Assembly: GCA_016714895.1 (NCBI GenBank)
Contig: JADKBV010000011.1
Coordinates: 682,001 to 746,000, forward strand
Origin: Saprospiraceae bacterium
GTDB taxonomy: Bacteria; Bacteroidota; Bacteroidia; Chitinophagales; Saprospiraceae
DNA length: 64,000 nt
Reading direction: 5' to 3'
Within the stretch, counting starts at the first letter, position 1; each line of letters begins with the position of its first letter. Positions 36,693 through 45,392 of this stretch are shown here, one piece after another. Both the position numbers and the translations under genes were made by a program. Under the pieces are notes generated by a model that was given only the letters and a program-made list of their open reading frames with translations, was not told the DNA's origin and did not search any database.

Positions 36693-37751
36693 ATGAAAAT
36701 TTTAAGCAGCATAATAGTTGGTGTCCTGTTGTTTCATAGTTGTAGTTTTCAAAGTCAGGAAACGGATCCGATGAAAGACTTTAATCCTGTTGTGGGTTTT
36801 ACCGGCAACATCATGGTTTCGGATGACGGAGGAAAAACATGGCAACCTGCAAGCCCGGACTTACCTGAAAACTTTGTTCCGATTTCCGTAAATTATGACA
36901 ATAACAATGTAATCTTAGGAAGTAACTACGGCGATATATACAAACTCAATCGTAGTGATTTGTCAAAGACAGAAAAAGAAAATACGTTGACGGCCTTTCC
37001 ATCTGTAGAACCTAAAGATCATCATTCAGTTTTCGGTATATTTAATGGTCCTTCCGGCCAATATGTTTATATCAACGGAACAGGTATATTCCATAAAAAA
37101 CTTAATGCCGGCTACTGGGAACCGATTCCTGTTCCTGAAGGTGTTAATTATTTGGTGCAGGTAAAAGAAGATGATAAAAACAACCTGTATATAGCAACTC
37201 CTTTCGGCGTGTATCATACGGCAAACAAAGGAAAAAGCTGGGACAGGATTTTTGACTTGGGATTTGCCCACAATGTGATCGTATATCAGGACAGGCTGAT
37301 CGTAAACGGCATCAACGGCGTGTATTTGTCATACGATGGGGGTAAAACATGGAAAGTAAACTCATCTCTCAATAATCAGACAAACGACAATAAAAACGGT
37401 AATTCCACGATGTATCAGGACGGAGACAACCTTCTCATTGTTAAGAAGCTGGCCAGTATGGTTTACGATCTCGGAACGGAATACGTTTTATATCATTCCA
37501 ACGACCGGGGTGAAACATGGTCAAAACACCCGTCCAATACCTTCCTTAAAAGTGAAAGGGATATATATTCCATGACATTGGATAAAAACAAAATTTTCTG
37601 CAGCATCAATCAGGGTCTGATGAGTTCGGAAGACAATGGCAAAACCTGGACAAAAGTTTTGAGTTTCCCTGAGGACAAAAACAATTACGGATACCGGGTA
37701 TTTCATGCCGGCGAAAAAGTGATATGTGTCAGAATGTTTATGGGATGTTGA
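36693..37751 (+). CDS. BNR-repeat lipoprotein, 3' end abuts repeat island
   Basis: SPII lipoprotein (ILSSIIVGVLLFHSC, Cys at residue 17). Asp-box/BNR repeats are clear: SDDGGKTWQPAS, TANKGKSWDRIF, SYDGGKTWKVNS, SNDRGETWSKHP, SEDNGKTWTKVL, consistent with one beta-propeller. The C-terminus is abrupt (VICVRMFMGC), and the recurring repeat sequence begins within about 20 bases of the stop, so the last blade may have been cut or replaced by the repeat. Likely displayed on the cell surface; ligand unknown. Confidence 0.75.
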   Translation: MKILSSIIVGVLLFHSCSFQSQETDPMKDFNPVVGFTGNIMVSDDGGKTWQPASPDLPENFVPISVNYDNNNVILGSNYGDIYKLNRSDLSKTEKENTLTAFPSVEPKDHHSVFGIFNGPSGQYVYINGTGIFHKKLNAGYWEPIPVPEGVNYLVQVKEDDKNNLYIATPFGVYHTANKGKSWDRIFDLGFAHNVIVYQDRLIVNGINGVYLSYDGGKTWKVNSSLNNQTNDNKNGNSTMYQDGDNLLIVKKLASMVYDLGTEYVLYHSNDRGETWSKHPSNTFLKSERDIYSMTLDKNKIFCSINQGLMSSEDNGKTWTKVLSFPEDKNNYGYRVFHAGEKVICVRMFMGC

Positions 37752-37764
37752 CTTTTTGTTTGGA

Positions 37765-38150
37765 ATATGTTTATGGTTAAAAGTTTAGGGTTTAGGCGTT
37801 TTGTCGAACCTTCCGGATTTTTGGAAGATAAAAAAGGTTTTTTTCAATGCTACGCATTGACCGTTGCTGGCCCCTCTAAATCTCCCCGGCAGGGGAGACT
37901 TTGGAGTTCACGACAACCCAAAGAAGTTATTACCAGCTGACATTGGTCGACAAACCGAAGTTCCACTCCTTCGGAGGTTACTGACCTTTAGCGCCATTTT
38001 GAGCCCAACAGTAAGGGCTCAAAATAGGGAAGGAACTTCGAACTACGGCTCGCAGGTGAAGAAATATAAAAGTTACTGCAGATTACGCACAGGGTCTGGT
38101 TTTTTGTGCTTTAAAGCTTGGGGTAAAACTTATTTTTAGCTATTTTTGCA
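37765..38150. repeat. Composite hairpin repeat, copy 2
   Basis: Order of parts: GGTTAAAAGTTTAGGGTTTAG, TGTCGAACCTTCCGG, GCTACGCATTGACCG, the hairpin around TCTCCCCGGCAGGGGAGA (37880-37897), CCGAAGTTCC, ATTTTGAGCCC/GGGCTCAAAAT (37996-38025), then GTTACTGCAGATTACGCACA. No ORF here is credible. The spacer continues to 38582 with sequence shared with 39.8-40.2 kb. Confidence 0.6.
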
Positions 38151-38582
38151 TCACGACAAACTTGCCTCGTAGCGCAAAATCTAGGTCGCAGCCACCCCCT
38201 CTTTATTTAGAGAGGGGCCCGGGGGTAAGTAAAAACCTCGATATTCCCGGCACGCGCGCGATGTTTCGAATCAGCTTATCATTCCGAAAGTTTTCGGAAC
38301 CAACTCATCAAAACGTCCTTTAAAAAAGGGGCGTAGCCCTGTTATCTTAATAAAATAATCAAAAAAACGGTAATTTGAGGGGCGTTAGCCCTGAGTTCTT
38401 CAATTGAGATTAAGGATTAAATTGAGCAGTTTTCACCCTTAAGATGGTTGTTCTTTCACGCCGCCCCGACTCAGTTTTATCATCCCGATAGCTTATCGGA
38501 ACCAACAAATAAAACAAAGTGAGACAGTAGTTTATTGGATAAAACAAATCATCCGAATGATTTTGAAAATCCTATTTAGGGG

Positions 38583-38862
38583 CTAATCAAAATAATGGCC
38601 TAATGCTGAAACAATGACAACGTATTTATCAGGTTCTTCGATTACCTGATAGACCAGTCTGTCTTTTATTGATTCTGCGACTCCAGTATCCATGTAAATT
38701 GTGTTTTAATGGTTCCGGATGTCCGGTTCCTATGTAAGGATTTACGGATAATTCCAGAATCATTTTTTCAACTTTTTTAATAATTATTTTATCGCCTGAC
38801 AAATAGATTTTTTCAAAATCTATTTGTGCATTTTTGTCTATTTCAATCCTAAACTTCCCCAT
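38583..38862 (-). pseudogene. Txe/YoeB-type toxin, copy 1 (frameshifted)
   Basis: Starts FRIEIDKNAQIDFEKIYLSG and keeps the family core GTGHPEPLKHNLHGYWSRRI, then shifts frame: the T run near 38672 is two bases shorter than in copy 2 (CTTTTATTG versus CTTTTTTATTG). Allowing for that, the remaining sequence matches copy 2 (KDRLVYQVIEEPDKYVVI) and ends at 38583. YoeB-type toxins are ribosome-dependent mRNA endonucleases. The start overlaps the antitoxin stop by 25 nt, giving translational coupling. Function is lost unless the deletion is a sequencing error. Confidence 0.7.
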
Positions 38863-39059
38863 AAATCTTCGGGATTTATCGTAACTGTATTTCCATTTTT
38901 TGCACTTTCAGCACGTTCCAACACCATTTTTACAAATTCAGGATTGTATGGCTTTTCTTTTTTCTTTTTAGACGTAAAACTAACTTTCATTTCTTTTAAA
39001 AAATCTTTGATTTTTTCTGTATTAGTATCGTCTTCAGATTTGATAATGATGGTTTCCAT
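38838..39059 (-). CDS. DUF2683-like antitoxin, copy 1
   Basis: 73 residues: METIIIKSEDDTNTEKIKDF then a Lys-rich stretch, YNPEFVKMVLERAESAKNG and the C-terminal tail TVTINPEDLWGSLGLK. This is the size and layout of small antitoxins paired with Txe/YoeB toxins: an N-terminal DNA-binding or dimerisation part and a C-terminal toxin-wrapping tail. It directly precedes and overlaps the toxin. The N-terminal 55 residues are nearly identical to the antitoxin at 40602-40836, whereas the tail is completely different. Confidence 0.7.
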   Translation of the reverse strand: METIIIKSEDDTNTEKIKDFLKEMKVSFTSKKKKEKPYNPEFVKMVLERAESAKNGNTVTINPEDLWGSLGLK

Positions 39060-39101
39060 AAATTTTAATTATTACACAAAACTGGTTTCAATTATAAATA
39101 C

Positions 39102-39109
39102 CAAAGATA
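39102..39109 (-). promoter_or_regulatory. -7 element of TA copy 1
   Basis: Minus-strand TATCTTTG (TAnnTTTG), 42 nt upstream of the antitoxin start. The same sequence is conserved above TA copy 2 (CAAAGATA near 40879 on the plus strand). Confidence 0.45.
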
Positions 39110-39429
39110 TAAAAAAAGTTCCACCGTCTGACTGTGAAAGTAATTTATAGGAAAAATTCAGGTAAAAAACCTGAGAAAGATGGTAGAGACGGTCGGACTC
39201 CAGGAAGGTTAAGGTTGAGATGGTTTTAGCTGTTAGGGTTTGGGTCTTAGGTCTGTTTATGGTTAAAAGTTTAGGGTTTATGGGTGTTTTGCCAAAAGCT
39301 TGAGAGAGCAGAACTATCGTGGGCTGCGTCCACCCAACTCATCAAATCGTCCTTTACAAAAGGGGCGTTAGCCCTGTTATCATAGTAGAATCATTCCAGG
39401 ACGATCAATAGAGGGGCGTTAGCCCTGAG

Positions 39430-39800
39430 TTCTTCAATTGAGAAGATATTAGGTCTGCTTAGGGTTAAGAGTTTAGGCGTTGTTGTCGAACCTTTCGGGG
39501 TTTTGTAAGATAAAAAAGGTTTTTCAATGCTACGCATTGACCGTTGCTGGCCCCTCTAAATCTCCCCGGCGGGGGAGACTTTGGAGTTCACGACAACCAA
39601 AAGAAGTTATTACCAGCTGACATTGGTCGACAAACCGAAGTTCCCCTCCTTCGGAGGTGACTGACCGTTGCTCGCCATTTTGAGCCCAACAGTAAGGGCT
39701 CAAAATAAGGAAGGAACCGCGAACTACGGCTCAGGTGAAGAAATATAAAAGTTACTGCAGATTACGCACAGGGTCTGGTTTTTTGTGCTTTAAAGCTTGG
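39430..39800. repeat. Composite hairpin repeat, copy 3
   Basis: Same sequence of parts as copy 2, including TCTCCCCGGCGGGGGAGA (39561-39578) and ATTTTGAGCCC/GGGCTCAAAAT (39677-39706). Together with 39060-39430 it forms the spacer between the two TA modules; no gene is supportable in 39060-40212. Confidence 0.6.
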
Positions 39801-40212
39801 GGTAAAACTTATTTTTAGCTATTTTTGCATCACGACAAACTTGCCTCGTAGCGCAAAATCTAAGGTCGCAAGCCACACCCCTCTTTATTTAGAGAGGGGC
39901 CCGGGGGTGAGTAAAAACCTCGATATTCCCGGCACGCGCGCGCTGTTTCGAATCAGCTTATCATTCCGAAAGTTTTCGGAACCAACTCATCAAATCGTCC
40001 TTTAAAAAAGGGGCGTTAGCCCTGAGTTCTTTAATTGAGAATGAGGATTAGGTTGAGCAGGTTTCACCCTTAAGATGGTTGTTCTTTCACGCCGCCCCGA
40101 CTCAGTTTTATCATCCCGATAGCTTATCGGAACCAACAAATAAAACAAAGTGAGACAGTAGTTTATTGGATATAACAAATCATCCGAATGATTTTGAAAA
40201 TCCTATTTAGGG

Positions 40213-40491
40213 CTAATCAAAATAATGGCCTAATGCTGAAATAATGACAACGTATTTATCAGGTTCTTCGATTACCTGATAGACCAGTCTGTCTTTTTTA
40301 TTGATTCTGCGACTCCAGTATCCGACCAATTGGTGTTGTAAAGGTTCCGGATGTCCTGTGCCTCTATATGGATGAAATTTTAATTCTTCCAACATAGATT
40401 CTAATTTGATAACATCTCCTTTATTTCCTGATGCAGTCATTTTTTTTATATCTTTTAATGCCTTACCTTCAAATACTATAGTGTAAATCAT
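40213..40491 (-). CDS. Txe/YoeB-type toxin, copy 2 (intact)
   Basis: 92 residues: MIYTIVFEGKALKDIKKMTA, KLESMLEELKFHPYRGTGHP, EPLQHQLVGYWSRRINKKDR, LVYQVIEEPDKYVVIISALG, ending HYFD. It contains the conserved Glu after GTGHP, the Arg pair in YWSRRI, the DRLVYQV strand and the C-terminal His of the RelE/YoeB mRNA interferase fold. The C-terminal half matches copy 1, but residues 1-40 are unrelated in sequence. A 110-nt gap separates it from its antitoxin, unlike the overlapping arrangement in copy 1. Confidence 0.85.
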   Translation of the reverse strand: MIYTIVFEGKALKDIKKMTASGNKGDVIKLESMLEELKFHPYRGTGHPEPLQHQLVGYWSRRINKKDRLVYQVIEEPDKYVVIISALGHYFD

Positions 40492-40601
40492 ATTCCTTTT
40501 TCATTCATTTAAAATCAAAATCAAGCCATTCAAAGAAACATTATCGCTTAATTCGACCCAATAGAACCCATTATTTTTTTAAATAATGATCAAGTCTTCT
40601 T

Positions 40602-40836
40602 TTATTGAGTTTTGTTGACTCCATCGAATAGTTCCTTCTTTAACTTTTCATCATAAAGGATGGTATTTCCATTTTTTGCACTTTCAGCACGTTCCAACAC
40701 CATTTTTACAAATTCAGGATTGTATGGCTTTTCTTTTTTCTTTTTGTAAGTAAAACTAACTTTCATTTCTTTTAAAAAATCTTTGATTTTTTCTGTATTT
40801 TTTATCGTCTTCAGATTTGATAATGATGGTTTCCAT
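40602..40836 (-). pseudogene. DUF2683-like antitoxin, copy 2 (one frameshift)
   Basis: Reads METIIIKSEDD, then the T6 run at 40798-40803 (minus-strand A6) puts it out of frame. Removing one base restores NTEKIKDFLKEMKVSFTYKK, YNPEFVKMVLERAESAKNGN and a tail TILYDEKLKKELFDGVNKTQ that is unlike the copy-1 tail. If the frameshift is real, the intact toxin next to it would have no functional antitoxin from this locus, which a cell would be unlikely to tolerate; a sequencing error is therefore quite likely. Confidence 0.65.
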
Positions 40837-41259
40837 AAATTTTAATTATTACACAAAACTAGTTTCAATTATAAATACCAAAGATATATAAAAAAGTTCC
40901 ACCGTCTGACTGTGAAAGTAATTTATAAGAAAAATTCAGGGAAAAAACCCGAATAATGTGGCATAAACAGCCGGACTCCAAGTAGGTTAAGGTTGAGATT
41001 TAGGTTGAGATGGTTTTAGCTGTTAGGGTTTGGGTCTTAGGTCTGTTTATGGTTAAGAGTTTAGGGTTTATAGGTGTTTTGCCAAAGGCTTGAGATAGCA
41101 GAATTGTCGTGGGTTGCGTCGACCCAACTTATCAAATCGTCTACTCTTCAAATCGTCTTATGAAAAAGGGGCGTTAGCCCTGACATCTTAATAGAATAAT
41201 CCAAAAACGACAATTTGAGGGTCGTTAGCCCTGATGTCTTCAATTGAGAAGATATTAGG

Positions 41260-41820
41260 TCTGTTTTAGGGTTAAGAGTTTAGGGTTTAGGCGTTTTGTC
41301 GAACCTTCCGGGGTTTTGTAAGATAAAAAAGGTTTTTTCAATGCTTCGCATTGACCGTTGCTGGCCCCTCTAAATCTCCCCGGAAGGGGAGACTTTGGAG
41401 TTCACGACAACCAAAGGAGTTTATAATCTGCTGACATTGGTCGACAAACCGAAATTCCCCTCCTTCGGATGTGACTGACCGTTGCGCGCCATTTTGAGCC
41501 CAACAGTAAGGGCTCAAAATAGGGAAGGAACCGCGAACTACGGCTCGCAGGTGAAAAATTAAAAAACTGGTTTTGTAAACTGCTCATAAAAATCCATGGA
41601 ATCTGAGTAATCAATATAATCCGTGATTCTGACGATGTTGGCCGCAATGGTCGACCCTCCGTGCGACGCCTGACTCAGTTCTTACAAATCCAACAAATCC
41701 AACAAATCCAACACTCCAAGTGACTGACCGTTGCTCGCCATTTTGAGCCCAACAGTAAGGGCTCAAAATAGGGAAGGAACCGCAAACCACGGCTCGCGGG
41801 TTGAGAATTTTTGGAGCAAA
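41260..41820. repeat. Composite hairpin repeats, copies 4 and 5
   Basis: Copy 4 carries TCTCCCCGGAAGGGGAGA (41373-41390) and the GAGCCC hairpin at 41491-41520. A shorter copy 5 has only the GAGCCC hairpin (41740-41769) with its flanks. Between them lies TCCAACAAATCCAACAAATCC, a short 9-base tandem repeat. No gene is supportable between 40837 and 43310. Confidence 0.6.
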
Positions 41821-41959
41821 AACCTCGATATACCTTACCCTCCCTGCGCCGCATCGATATAATCCCGATGTATTATTGGGGAAATAAACATCCTAAATCC
41901 GCAACTTTTGAGGGTTTGAACCTTTTTTTTCGAAGGTGATTTGACCCTTTTATTTCCAA

Positions 41960-42290
41960 AATTTCGGAAAAAAAACACGTGATTTTTTGAGCCCGCCGAC
42001 GATTTTTAGAAAAAAAACACGTGATTATTTGTGTCCGCCGACGATTTTTAGAAAAAAAACACGTGATTATTTGTGTCCGCCGACGATTTTTAGAAAAAAA
42101 ACACGTGATTATTTGTGTCCGCCGACGATTTTAAGGAAAAAACACGTGTTTTTTTGTGCCCGCCGACGTTTTTTGAAGAAAAACACGTGATTATTTGTGT
42201 CCGCCGACGATTTTTAAGGAAAAAACACGTGTTTTTTTGTGCCCGCCGCCCATTTTTTAAAGAAAAAACACGTGTTTTTTTGTGCCCGAA
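41960..42290. repeat. Eight-unit ~42-bp tandem array with palindromic CACGTG cores
   Basis: CACGTG occurs at 41976, 42018, 42060, 42102, 42143, 42184, 42226 and 42269 (period 41-43). Each unit is an A-run, CACGTG, a T-rich stretch and (T/C)CCGCCGACG. Late units form near-perfect palindromes (AAAAAACACGTGTTTTTT). The sequence between palindromes is also conserved, so this is not a CRISPR array. The ORF through it encodes only the 14-residue repeat PPTIFRKKTRDYLC and is not taken as a gene. Confidence 0.8.
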
Positions 42291-42619
42291 GTCCGGAAGA
42301 TGCCTTTTTCAAAAGTGTTTTTTGAGACAGAAATTACCTTATATGCACCAGTGTTAAGTCGTACCAAAAGTAAATTATTGTGAAGAAGTACGCTAAATTC
42401 CGGTTCAAATATACCACATTTATAACCCTATTGTCAATATCACAGTTTATGAAAATTCTGGCATAACAGAAATGGAAATGGATTTAAAATTTATATATGT
42501 TTACATATAAAACTTGTGGCGGCATTGGGAATGTCAATAAAAAAATAAATGCCTCAGACTTGCCAAAGAACCATTCTTTTGTCAACAAAAGATCCTGTGG
42601 TATGGATAGACCGGGTTTT

Positions 42620-43060
42620 GTCGGGTTTTGTGGACGGCTTGGACCCAACTTATCATTCCGAAAGTTTTAGGAACCAACTCATCAAATCGTCCTTTTAGAA
42701 AGGGGCGTTAGCCCTGAGTTCTTTAATTGAGAAGATATTCGGTCTGTTTAGGGTTAAGAGTTTAGGCGTTGTTGTCGAACCTTTCGGGGTTTTGGGAGAT
42801 AAAAAAGGTTTTTTTTCAATGCTACGCATTGACCGTTGCTGGCCCTCTAAATCTCCCCGGCGGGGAGACTTTGGAGTTCACGACAACCAAAAGAAGTTTA
42901 TAATCTACTGGCATTGGTCGACAAACCGAAGTTCCCCTCCTTCGGTGGTGACTGACCGTTGCTCGCCATTTTGAGCCCAACAGTAAGGGCTCAAAATAAG
43001 GAACGAACCGCGAACTACTGCTCGCGGGTGGAGAATTATAAAACTGGTTTTGTAAACTGC
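42620..43060. repeat. Composite hairpin repeat, copy 6
   Basis: Same parts as the other copies, with TCTCCCCGGCGGGGAGA near 42852 and the GAGCCC hairpin at 42968-42997. It is followed by ATCCGTGGAATCTGTGTAATC, also present near 41590 after copy 4. Confidence 0.6.
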
Positions 43061-43164
43061 TCATAAAAATCCGTGGAATCTGTGTAATCAATATAATCCG
43101 TGATTCTGACGATGTTGGCCGCAATGGTCGACCCCTCCGTGCGCCGCCCCGACTCAGTTCTAGT

Positions 43165-43264
43165 AAATCAAACAATTCTAACAAATCAAACAATTTTTAC
43201 AAATCAAACAATTCTAACAAATCAAACAATTTTTACAAATCCAACAAATAAAACAATTTTAACA
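43165..43264. repeat. 18-bp tandem repeat (AAATCAAACAATTCTAAC type)
   Basis: About five to six units alternate between AAATCAAACAATTCTAAC and AAATCAAACAATTTTTAC, giving a 36-base higher-order period. It directly precedes the small R-M-like fragment at 43311. The ORF through it (NQTILTNQTIF) is repeat sequence. Confidence 0.65.
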
Positions 43265-43310
43265 ATTCCAACACCAAAAAAAAATTATCTTTACCCATTA
43301 ATATCTGCCT

Positions 43311-43493
43311 ATGCCTCCAAAACTCCTCAAGGTTGCACCCAAAAAAACGTTTTATGCGGTTTTCCATAAACTCAGAACTTTATGTTTTGAAACGGATGCC
43401 GACACCACTTCCTTAGAAGCGGAGATTTACCGAATGGTCTACGACCTGTATGGATTGACGGAAGAGGAGAGGAAGATCGTGGAGGGGGAGTAG
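43311..43493 (+). CDS. Small protein resembling the C-terminal tail of a type II/IIG restriction-modification enzyme
   Basis: 60 residues: MPPKLLKVAPKKTFYAVFHK through AEIYRMVYDLYGLTEEERKI and VEGE. The motif (I/M)D..VY.LYGLT.EE...VE is characteristic of the extreme C-terminus of N6-adenine methyltransferase/endonuclease fusions. No methyltransferase motif lies upstream, where tandem repeats begin instead. It is therefore most likely a stranded fragment of a lost R-M gene; a real short protein cannot be excluded. Confidence 0.45.
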   Translation: MPPKLLKVAPKKTFYAVFHKLRTLCFETDADTTSLEAEIYRMVYDLYGLTEEERKIVEGE

Positions 43494-43528
43494 GGATTTT
43501 TTAGAATAATCATCATAAAAGATTTATT

Positions 43529-44196
43529 ATGGAAGTTGATTGTAGTTTTTCATGGGACCCTGCAAAAGAATTTTTAAATTTAGCTGAAGAATTTATTAAT
43601 AATAAAAATAAAAATAGGTATCAAGCAATGGTTATTTTGGTAATGTCAGCTGGTATTGAAGCAAAATTAAAGGAACCATTTTATAAAATCTTGCCCCAAG
43701 AATTTAAAGAAGTCTCAAATTCTGAGTTTTGTCCATTACTATACGCACTTTTTTTAATTAATAAGAAAATTGATATTCCAAGAAAAATTGACGAGATCAA
43801 AAAAAAATACAGATCAGATAGGGAAAATCCTGAATTTATAGATTTCCAAAGACCAATTCAAATTCTGATGCAACTAAGAAATCAAATAGCTCACGGCAAA
43901 ATTATAGTACAGAAATCAACCATTTTACCAAAGTTGGCGCCCCTTTATTTAGTAACAATAAGGATTCAAAAGTAAATACTAGATTTTTAAAGATATTGGA
44001 GTATATTTATGATACTAATGAATATAAAAAATTGAGTATAATGGAAAGAAAAAGACCCGTGATCAATAGTCCTGAAATTGAAGTGATATTTGAAGCCTCC
44101 ATCTTAAAACATTTTTATAAAGAAGTATTACTGTTTTATGATTTTATTGATGAAAATATTGATGATTGGGTTGAATTAAATGATAAGAAAGATTAA
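43529..44196 (+). CDS. HEPN-like alpha-helical protein (one frameshift)
   Basis: MEVDCSFSWDPAKEFLNLAE, AMVILVMSAGIEAKLKEPFY, then LMQLRNQIAHGK, which fits the RX4H motif of HEPN domains (often RNases or nucleotidyltransferase partners). The frame given from 43529 ends at 43975; adding one A near 43918 continues as SNHFTKVGAPLFSNNKDSKV into IYDTNEYKKLSIMERKRPVI and ends at 44196. It is AT-rich, all-helical and lies 9 nt before the SH3 gene. HEPN proteins are frequent in toxin and phage-defence loci; that role is inference only. Confidence 0.55.
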
Positions 44197-44205
44197 ATGT
44201 GAAAG

Positions 44206-45285
44206 ATGGAAACACGTATATTATTTATGGTTATGTTGATAATTACCTCTTTAATTAATTTTGATAGTAATGCTTTTATAAGAAATTCTTTTGTTCCAAA
44301 AACGCCTCGTCGAATAGCCTTGTGTAGTGGTAGGGTAATTAGTCCTTCAATAACTTTATTGAGAAACGACTCTTTAGAAGTCTTAGGGAAATGTTATGGT
44401 TATGTCAATTGTACAGCATGTACAACCTGCAACTTTTGCGGATATTGTAATTCCGGAGGAAGTTGTGGTGTTTGCGGTAAAAGATATAGTAGTCCAAGTC
44501 CTCTACCAAAGCCTAAGCCAATTCCTATACCAGATGAGAAAAAAGACCCACCTATTTGGAATATACCTAATAAAATGTATATCAATGAGGATAATGTAAA
44601 TTTGCGTTCGGATCCACATTATGAATCTAAAGTTATAGGAAAACTACAATTTGGAGAAGTTGTAGATAGTTTAAAGAGAAGTTTTTTTGTACAAGACGTT
44701 TTCCCTTATGGAAAGGCATACTGGTACCATGTTCGAACAAAAGACAAAGTTGAAGGATGGGTTTTTAGTAAATTATTAGTAAGTGAAGAGGATCTTTTAG
44801 ATGATGAAAGGTCCGAAAAATTAAAGATAAAAATTCATTTTGTTATATAAATGGTAGTAATGTAAATATCAGAACAGGTCCTTAAAGATTACAGTGTAAT
44901 TACAATGCTAAATAATAATGAAATATGCAAAATTTTGGAAAGAACGCTTGAAAAAGAGAATATAGAGCCATATGGTGAATTTTATTGGTATAAAGTAAGT
45001 AAAGGAGATATCCAAGGATGGATTTTTGGGAGGTTTTTAAGTGAAGAAACAAATGATATAAATGTTGAGCAAGGAATTATAAATGGCCGATTTGTAAATG
45101 TTAGACTAAAGCCAGACATTAATAGTACTATTATTGGCAGAGTTTATCAAAACGAAAAGTGTATGGTGCTTGAAAAAAGCGAAAATGAAACATACCTGAA
45201 TGATCATGGGTCTTTTTATTGGTATAAAATCAGAACAAACAGGAATGAAGGCTGGATATTTGGAAAGTTTGTAGAATTTAAATAA
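44206..45285 (+). pseudogene. Exported protein with CxxC cluster and three SH3b domains (two frameshifts)
   Basis: Signal peptide (ILFMVMLIITSLINFDSNA), then a Cys-rich knot CTACTTCNFCGYC ... CGVCGKRY with several CxxC pairs, a Pro-rich linker (PKPKPIPIPDEKKDPP), and bacterial SH3 domains: NVNLRSDPHYESKVIGKLQF ... GWVFSKLL; NVNIRTGP ... GWIFGRFLSEE; FVNVRLKPDINSTIIGRVYQ ... GWIFGKFVEFK. The first frameshift is a missing A near 44823-44825, the second near 44880. SH3b domains usually bind peptidoglycan or peptides; the CxxC cluster may bind zinc. The first frame alone (44206-44850) would give one complete SH3b domain. Confidence 0.6.
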
Positions 45286-45392
45286 ACCATTTTATGCTTT
45301 TTTCTATAATATTGAATGTATCATCATATATAAAATGTTACTTCTTGGGTTTTGATTATTTAAAAGTGAAATTTATATTTAAAAAGATTAAT

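Noticed and set aside
41960..42290. Possible CRISPR array (regular ~42-bp spacing)
   Set aside because: The whole unit is repeated, including the part that would be spacer, and no cas gene is nearby. It is a tandem repeat.
41987..42357. Two ORFs through the 42-bp array
   Set aside because: They encode only the periodic peptide PPTIFRKKTRDYLC, because the repeat length is often a multiple of three and lacks stops in those frames.
41402..43193. ORFs on the minus strand ending in RPTSSESRIILITQIP
   Set aside because: The same peptide arises twice because the composite repeat is duplicated; it has no domain and spans hairpins.
43100..43369. ORF with NQTILTNQTIF repeats
   Set aside because: It follows the 18-bp tandem repeat and has no start context or non-repeat domain.
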